From the NCBI GenBank assembly GCA_947169885.1, contig CAMVRM010000003.1, forward strand, positions 53,937-117,936: a DNA stretch of 64,000 nucleotides, given 5' to 3'. Position 1 is the stretch's first letter, and each line of letters begins with the position of its first letter. The position numbers and the translations under genes were made by a program. The notes beneath the pieces were generated by a model, which saw only the letters and a list, made by a program, of their open reading frames with translations, was not told the origin of the DNA and made no database searches. Positions 58,573 to 64,000 of this stretch are shown here, in pieces. This DNA is from an uncultured Ruminococcus sp. (lineage in GTDB: Bacteria > Bacillota > Clostridia > Oscillospirales > Ruminococcaceae).

Positions 58573-59199
58573 ATGGCAGCAGAAAAAAAACAGACTGTAT
58601 CTGTTAATTCTCGATATAACGCATCAATGACCAGAGAGCAGTTTTTATTTCATGAAATGCGAATTACAGCCAAATTATTGAATGATGGACTTACTGATGA
58701 AGATGTAATCAATAAGGTCATTACAGAAAACCTCTTTCAGTACCCTACCGAACGTCAAATTAAAAATATTGCACACGCTTGTATAAAAAGATTAAATTCA
58801 TTAGATGATAGAATACTTGTTTATGCTGTAGCAACACAGTCAAGTGAAGTTGCAAAACAGATTTGTCTATATTCTATGATGAAATATTATAGGCTGGTTT
58901 GGGATTTTATGATTACAGTCATAGGTAATAAATATAAACAACAAGATTTTTCATTTAGTAAGATAGATTTGAATGCTTTTTTTATGCGTCTTCAGGAACA
59001 AGACAACAATGTTGCTACTTGGACTGAAAGCACTGTAAAAAAGTTGAAGCAAGTTATCATGAGGACTTTAGTGGAAAACAGCTATCTTGATAATACAAAA
59101 TCAGACCATCTTAATCCGGTGATGATATACTCTATACTTGAAAACTCAATCAGAAATAGCGGTGACACTGCTGCACTTTCTGCTTTTAATTGTTTGTGA
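58573..59199 (+). CDS. brxA: BREX protein BrxA (DUF1819)
   Basis: I place the start at 58573 (MAAEKKQ), giving 208 residues, close to the usual 200; upstream ATGs lack ribosome sites and a weak AAAGGATGTGG lies before this one. The protein starts with the BrxA pattern NSRYNASMTREQFLFHEMRI, followed by the all-helical DUF1819 body and a C-terminal NPVMIYSILENSI. BrxA is a small DNA-binding component of type I BREX. Confidence 0.9.
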   Translation: MAAEKKQTVSVNSRYNASMTREQFLFHEMRITAKLLNDGLTDEDVINKVITENLFQYPTERQIKNIAHACIKRLNSLDDRILVYAVATQSSEVAKQICLYSMMKYYRLVWDFMITVIGNKYKQQDFSFSKIDLNAFFMRLQEQDNNVATWTESTVKKLKQVIMRTLVENSYLDNTKSDHLNPVMIYSILENSIRNSGDTAALSAFNCL

Positions 59200-59211
59200 G
59201 GTAAATGAACT

Positions 59212-59772
59212 ATGAATAATATAAATGAAAGGCTTGATAAGCTCAGAAAACTTGTTCAAGAAGATGATTTCCTCGAAGGAAAAGGGCTCAGCAATGAAGT
59301 AAATATACGCATATTTTGTTATGAGCCTGCTGAAGAAATGAGAATCAAGCACTTTGTAAAGCAGATAACCACTGATCAATCCATTAAAAGCCATATTGTT
59401 GAGTATGATCTTTATAGGATATTTTTGGATATATGTGCTGACCTCGATATTCTTGACGGTATATCTGATATGGAAGAATGTGATGGAAGTGAGTTTACAA
59501 TTGGAGAAATCCAATCGACTGTTGGAGTAAATGATTTTATTAATAAAATAAAAGAATATGGATCACTTAAATTTGGAGATGTTATGTTTATAACAGGTGT
59601 CGGAGATGTCTTCCCATTCATGAGAATACATTTATTACTTGAAGCCTTACAACCTCACTTTTCAACCACGCCGATCCTTGTTATGTATCCGGGCACGTTT
59701 GACGGCAAATACGTCAGATTATTTGACAAACTGACACCAAATCCGTACTACAGAACTTTTAATGTAGTTTAA
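59212..59772 (+). CDS. brxB: BREX protein BrxB (DUF1788)
   Basis: 186 residues matching DUF1788: N-terminal NINERLDKLRKLVQEDDFL and the conserved C-terminus VGDVFPFMRIHLLLEALQPHF, TPILVMYPGTFDG and NPYYRTFNVV. Its exact role in BREX is not settled. It lies 12 bp after brxA and 28 bp before brxC. Confidence 0.93.
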   Translation: MNNINERLDKLRKLVQEDDFLEGKGLSNEVNIRIFCYEPAEEMRIKHFVKQITTDQSIKSHIVEYDLYRIFLDICADLDILDGISDMEECDGSEFTIGEIQSTVGVNDFINKIKEYGSLKFGDVMFITGVGDVFPFMRIHLLLEALQPHFSTTPILVMYPGTFDGKYVRLFDKLTPNPYYRTFNVV

Positions 59773-59800
59773 CCACAATAGTAAATAAGGGGATCTTATT

Positions 59801-62800
59801 ATGCTTATTAAAAATATGTTTGATGATGATATCAACCGTAAGGTCAATGGTGTCATAAAAGTAGATCAGGATGAAGATAGCGTTCTTTATCATGAAGTAA
59901 CAGAGTATGTAATTACTAACGAGCTTAAAAAGCATTTTATGTCATTTTTTACTTATTACGGAGAGACATTTTCTAATCCGTCTTCTGACATAGGAGTATG
60001 GATCTCAGGTTTCTTCGGAAGTGGTAAATCTCATTTTTTGAAAATGCTTTCTTACATTCTTGAGAACAAGGTAGTTCAAGGTAAAAAAACAGTTGAGTAC
60101 TTCCGTGATAAATTTGCTGATGATCCGGCAACTTTCATGCTTATAGATAACGCTACTAAGGGAAAGACAGAGACCATACTTTTCAATATTGACATTGAAG
60201 GTTCTATAAACAAGGATAAAACAGCCGTTCTTAAAGTATTTGCAAAGATGTTCTACAATCACCTCGGATTCTACGGCGAGAATCTTAAAGTAGCAATGCT
60301 TGAAAAATATATTGAGCATGAGGGCAAAACAGAAGCGTTTCGTAAAGCTTTTGAAGAAAAAAAAGGTAAGCCGTGGCTTGAACAGCGAAAAGCTTTTGCT
60401 TTTAATGGCAAAGCCATTGTTCCTGCCCTTATGGAAGCTCTTGATCTAAGTGAAGAAGATGCACGGAACTGGTTCAATGACAAGAGTGCTGTTGAATTTA
60501 GTATAGCTCAGCTTGTAGATGATATTAAAGAATATGTAAATAGTAAACCCGATAATTTCAGACTGCTCTTTATGGTCGATGAAGTCGGACAGTACGTTGG
60601 CACTGATACAGATATGCTTCTCAATCTGCAATCTCTGATTGAAAAGATCGGCAGTGAATGTGGAAGTAAAGTTTGGGTAATGTGTACCGGGCAGGAAGCT
60701 ATTGATGAAATTATTAAGGTTCGTGCAGATGAATTTTCACGTATTCAGGCAAGATTTAAGTCAAGACTCTCTCTTACATCTTCTTCCGTTGATGAAGTAA
60801 TTCAGAAGCGTATTCTTCGCAAAAAAGCTCCTGTTGAAAAGGAACTTGAAAATCTTTATGAGGAAAATGACTCGGTACTTGGCAATCTTTTCAGCTTCAA
60901 ACACGGTGATGCCTTACTTGATATAAAAGGATACAGCGGAGCGCATGAATTTGCTGTAAACTATCCGTTTGTGCCTTATCAGTTTATAATCATGCAAAAA
61001 GTTTTCAATGAAATTCGTAAGCATGGTAACGCTGGAAAACACTTTTCAGGCGGTGAGCGTTCCATGCTTTCAGGTTTTCAGGAGGCAGCACAGAAAGTTC
61101 AAAATAGGGATGAATATACACTTGTTCCATTATTTTACTTTTACGATACTGTTCATACTTTTCTTGACGGTTCAATCAGACGTGTTATAGAGCGCTGTCA
61201 GAAGGCTGCTGATTCTGATTCTGGCATTGAACAGTATGACGTAGATGTTTTAAAGCTTTTATACCTCATTCGTTACATTAATAATGACATTAAGGCAACA
61301 ATTGATAATATTATTATTCTTATGGCTGATGACATAAGAGCAGACAAGACAATACTTCGAGAGAAAGTAAGAAAAACTCTTGAAAGACTCTTGGATCAGA
61401 ATTATATCGGTAGAACCGGCGATGTTTATAACTTCCTCACTGATGAAGAACAGGACATTCAAAAAGAAATAAATGCAACGCCTGTTGATACTTCTAACAT
61501 TATAGACCGTATCGGTCAGATTATATATGGCGACATTTATACATCAAAAAAGTTCCGCTATGGTAAATATGACTTTGCTTTTAACCAGATGGTTGATGGT
61601 AAGACAGTTGGTGCGGTAACAGGCGGAATGGTACTAAAATTCCTTACTGTTGCTACTGATACAACCGAAAAGAACGAACTGACACTTATGGCTCAGTCTC
61701 ACAGTGAAGCTATTATTGCACTTGACGAGACACCGTACTTTGACTCGCTGAAAAAGGCAATGCAAATCAGAAAGTACGTTATGCAGCATAACGTTCCTCA
61801 GATGCCTAAATCTACACAGGACATTATTCGTACTCAGCAGGATCAGGCAAATGATTATGAGACATCAGCTATTGATGCGTTACGCAAAGCGATTGAAAAT
61901 GCTCAGTTTTACGTTGATGGTGAACATCTTACACTTAAAAGTGGTGATTTCAAGTCGAAAATCGAGCAGTCACTTGAATACCTTGTTGCCCATGTTTACA
62001 GCGAACTCGACCTTATTACGAAAAATGCAGAAACTGATGATGACATAATAGAGATTCTTTCAAAGAAAACACAGCTTGCGTTCGACGGTCATGTTCCGAA
62101 TCAGAATGCAGCAGCCAAAATAGAAGAATACCTCGAAATGCAGGACACTAAGTCTCTCCCGACTTCAATGGCTGATATTCAGACAAGATACCAGGCTATA
62201 CCATATGGCTGGCGTGAAATAGATATTGCCGCTGTTGTTGCATTACTTATTGTTGATCAGAAGGTTACTGTAAAATATGCGGGTAACACTATTCAGCCTT
62301 CCGATCCAAAGCTTCCTGATATGCTCAGAAAGAAATCTGAGACAGGCAGAACGCTCGTTTCAAAACGTAAGAGCATAAACGCTTCAAACATGAGGGAAGC
62401 AAGAGAATTCCTCCGTGATTTCCTTGATATTATGGACGTTCCGGCTGATGAAGATGGTCTCGTATCGTTTATCATTGATAAATTCACCTCAACGAAAACA
62501 CACTATGAAGAACTCTTAGGACGTTATGACGGAAAGAATTATCCTGATAAGCAGGTCGTAAAACACGCAATTGATCTTTCAAATGAGATACTTTCTCAGA
62601 AAAAAGACAATGTTGCACTTGTTTCTGCGCTCATCAAAAAAGAAGATGACCTGTATGACAGCAAGGATAATATGCACAAGGTCGAGGAATTCTTCAGAAG
62701 TCAGGTTCAGATATTCGATTCAGCTGTAAAAATGCTTGACGACCTTCATAACGAGATTGATTATCTTTCTTATGAAGAAGAAGCAAACAATGCTTTAAAC

Positions 62801-63331
62801 AGAATCCGTCTGCTTGTTGTAGTTAATACAAAGTTTGATTATAAATGTATTCCTGAACTTAATACACTTATGAAACAAGTGAGAGAAGGACATGATCGTC
62901 TGCTTGAAAAGAAAAGGGCTGAGATGCTTGAAAATGTTCGTCAGTGTATGGAAAAGATACACTCTGCCGGAGCAGGTGATCTAAGATGTGAAGCTGTGCT
63001 TGAAAAGGCTGATCGTTTCTACACTCAGCAGAAACAGCGTATAGGCGAACTGGAAAGCCTTGCACTTCTTGACGGTCTTCTTCCTCCTATGATCCAGCAT
63101 AAGGATCAGGCACTCAATAATATAGATATTATGAAAAAGCCGCCTGTGGAGGTCAAACCTAAGACAGAAAAAGAACCCAAACAGAAGAAGATTATTAAGT
63201 CATACAATCGCCAGATAGTATTTCCAACCAAGAGAATAGAAAGCGAAGAAGATCTTGACAAGTACATTGAACAGATCCGTTCTCAGCTCAAAATGTATAT
63301 GCAGGGCTGTGACGGTATCGAGATAAAATAA
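59801..63331 (+). CDS. brxC: BREX P-loop ATPase BrxC
   Basis: 1176 residues, the usual length. It starts with LIKNMFDDDINRKVNGVI, typical of BrxC, with Walker A GFFGSGKS (residues 70-77) and a Walker B-like LLFMVDEVGQYVG. The second half is helical with long coiled-coil stretches, and the C-terminus is Lys/Glu-rich. BrxC is a large AAA+-type ATPase needed for both phage exclusion and host methylation in type I BREX. Confidence 0.95.
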   Translation: MLIKNMFDDDINRKVNGVIKVDQDEDSVLYHEVTEYVITNELKKHFMSFFTYYGETFSNPSSDIGVWISGFFGSGKSHFLKMLSYILENKVVQGKKTVEYFRDKFADDPATFMLIDNATKGKTETILFNIDIEGSINKDKTAVLKVFAKMFYNHLGFYGENLKVAMLEKYIEHEGKTEAFRKAFEEKKGKPWLEQRKAFAFNGKAIVPALMEALDLSEEDARNWFNDKSAVEFSIAQLVDDIKEYVNSKPDNFRLLFMVDEVGQYVGTDTDMLLNLQSLIEKIGSECGSKVWVMCTGQEAIDEIIKVRADEFSRIQARFKSRLSLTSSSVDEVIQKRILRKKAPVEKELENLYEENDSVLGNLFSFKHGDALLDIKGYSGAHEFAVNYPFVPYQFIIMQKVFNEIRKHGNAGKHFSGGERSMLSGFQEAAQKVQNRDEYTLVPLFYFYDTVHTFLDGSIRRVIERCQKAADSDSGIEQYDVDVLKLLYLIRYINNDIKATIDNIIILMADDIRADKTILREKVRKTLERLLDQNYIGRTGDVYNFLTDEEQDIQKEINATPVDTSNIIDRIGQIIYGDIYTSKKFRYGKYDFAFNQMVDGKTVGAVTGGMVLKFLTVATDTTEKNELTLMAQSHSEAIIALDETPYFDSLKKAMQIRKYVMQHNVPQMPKSTQDIIRTQQDQANDYETSAIDALRKAIENAQFYVDGEHLTLKSGDFKSKIEQSLEYLVAHVYSELDLITKNAETDDDIIEILSKKTQLAFDGHVPNQNAAAKIEEYLEMQDTKSLPTSMADIQTRYQAIPYGWREIDIAAVVALLIVDQKVTVKYAGNTIQPSDPKLPDMLRKKSETGRTLVSKRKSINASNMREAREFLRDFLDIMDVPADEDGLVSFIIDKFTSTKTHYEELLGRYDGKNYPDKQVVKHAIDLSNEILSQKKDNVALVSALIKKEDDLYDSKDNMHKVEEFFRSQVQIFDSAVKMLDDLHNEIDYLSYEEEANNALNRIRLLVVVNTKFDYKCIPELNTLMKQVREGHDRLLEKKRAEMLENVRQCMEKIHSAGAGDLRCEAVLEKADRFYTQQKQRIGELESLALLDGLLPPMIQHKDQALNNIDIMKKPPVEVKPKTEKEPKQKKIIKSYNRQIVFPTKRIESEEDLDKYIEQIRSQLKMYMQGCDGIEIK

Positions 63332-63344
63332 GAGGTATGTCATT

Positions 63345-64000
63345 ATGGACAAAAACGCATTAAAAAAATTCGCAGTGTGGGCAAGGCGTGAGCTTATTTC
63401 CCGTGTTAGCCAGAAAGCGTTGCAGTACGGGATTTCAGAATCAGACTGCGGCGAAGTTAATGTTGACAGCGTAAAGGGCAGATTGCTGACTCCTGATGAG
63501 AAGTCACAGCGTAACTCGCTGATTGAAAAAATCAAAAGCGTAGGCTATCAGGAAGCAATGGAAGAAGCTGCCTATACTTGGTTCAACCGTTTTACTGCTC
63601 TCAGATATATGGAGGTAAACGGCTATCTTCCGAGCCATGTCAGAGTATTTACCGATGAATCAAACAATTTCAAGCCGCAGATAATTGATGAAGCTATCCA
63701 CCTTGATATTAAAGGACTTGACATGGATAAAGTCTATGCTTACAAGGAAGCCAACGATACCGAGGCGCTTTATAAGTATCTGCTTATAACACAGTGCAAT
63801 GCGTTCGGAGAAATACTTCCCGGAATGTTCAGCAGTATCAACGACTTTACTATTCTACTGTTCCCCGATAATATTCTCCGTGAGGGCAGTGTATTAGAAC
63901 AGATGATCTCGGTTATTCCCGAAGAAGACTGGAAAGACCAGGTGCAGATCATCGGCTGGCTGTATCAGTATTACAACAGCGAGAAAAAGGACGCTGTTTT
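63345..64000 (+). CDS. pglX: BREX-1 adenine methyltransferase PglX (5' part)
   Basis: Open to the right edge and therefore missing from the ORF track; I translated 218 residues from the ATG at 63345, which has AGAGG 8 bp upstream and starts 13 bp after brxC. The N-terminal domain matches PglX: KKFAVWARRELISRVSQKAL and YTWFNRFTALRYMEVNGYLPS. The methyltransferase motifs (NPPY etc.) would lie beyond the window. PglX marks host DNA at a six-base site so that BREX can spare it. Confidence 0.93.
   Translation, partial: MDKNALKKFAVWARRELISRVSQKALQYGISESDCGEVNVDSVKGRLLTPDEKSQRNSLIEKIKSVGYQEAMEEAAYTWFNRFTALRYMEVNGYLPSHVRVFTDESNNFKPQIIDEAIHLDIKGLDMDKVYAYKEANDTEALYKYLLITQCNAFGEILPGMFSSINDFTILLFPDNILREGSVLEQMISVIPEEDWKDQVQIIGWLYQYYNSEKKDAV

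Overview
The window reads as chromosomal DNA of a gut or rumen anaerobe of the Clostridia, most like Ruminococcus or another Oscillospiraceae. The reasons are the Firmicutes Shine-Dalgarno sites, SpoVA germination genes, AddB, a BirA-type biotin operator, an FprA/high-molecular-weight rubredoxin pair for oxygen defence, plant or host glycan hydrolases (GH2, GH95, a GH26-like lipoprotein) and a pilin-like protein. No rRNA, tRNA or CRISPR array was seen. Species cannot be fixed from this.

Layout. 1-6.6 kb (minus): a probable operon of murD, two M42 peptidases, a GNAT acetyltransferase, a leucine-rich-repeat protein and a PLP lyase cut by the left edge. 6.9-12.2 kb (plus): flavodiiron protein, flavin reductase-rubredoxin, addB. 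12.2-20.3 kb: glycan degradation (GH2 beta-galactosidase, GH95 fucosidase, CBM-GH26 lipoprotein that lacks the usual acid/base residue). 20.4-21.4 kb: pilin-like gene behind a structured leader. 21.4-28.0 kb: SulP transporter/queH, spoVAD-spoVAE under a likely sigma-G promoter, nrtR-pncB for NAD salvage. 28.2-33.5 kb: a lipoprotein hydrolase, an FMN oxidoreductase and the bioY-B-D-A operon under a BirA box. 33.6-41.3 kb: two-component system, ABC transporter and serine-hydrolase lipoprotein. 41.7-46.7 kb: two tandem secreted metzincin-like proteins with a 437-bp identical 3' part, divergent from a sensor/AraC regulator.

46.7-52.4 kb is accessory DNA: two AT-rich genes (one SUKH-like, immunity type), then a three-gene phosphonate cluster: a triple-domain LicC-like nucleotidyltransferase / HxGH cytidylyltransferase / PEP mutase, an iron alcohol dehydrogenase and phosphonopyruvate decarboxylase. 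Read together they predict PEP to phosphonopyruvate to phosphonoacetaldehyde to 2-hydroxyethylphosphonate, then CMP activation, probably for decorating a surface glycan or lipid. 52.4-57.1 kb is housekeeping (leuB, phosphoesterase, M20 peptidase, cysK). 57.4-64 kb is again accessory: the broken tail of a conjugative-element methylase/helicase, then a small HTH gene and brxA-brxB-brxC-pglX of a type I BREX phage-defence system that runs off the right edge.

Short mobile elements are prominent. A 161-bp MITE occurs three times with perfect terminal inverted repeats and TNA target duplications; two copies sit exactly at stop codons and recreate the stop. A second, 108-bp TA-flanked inverted-repeat element abuts the pncB stop codon. 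All assignments come from reading motifs and translated sequence; no database search was run.
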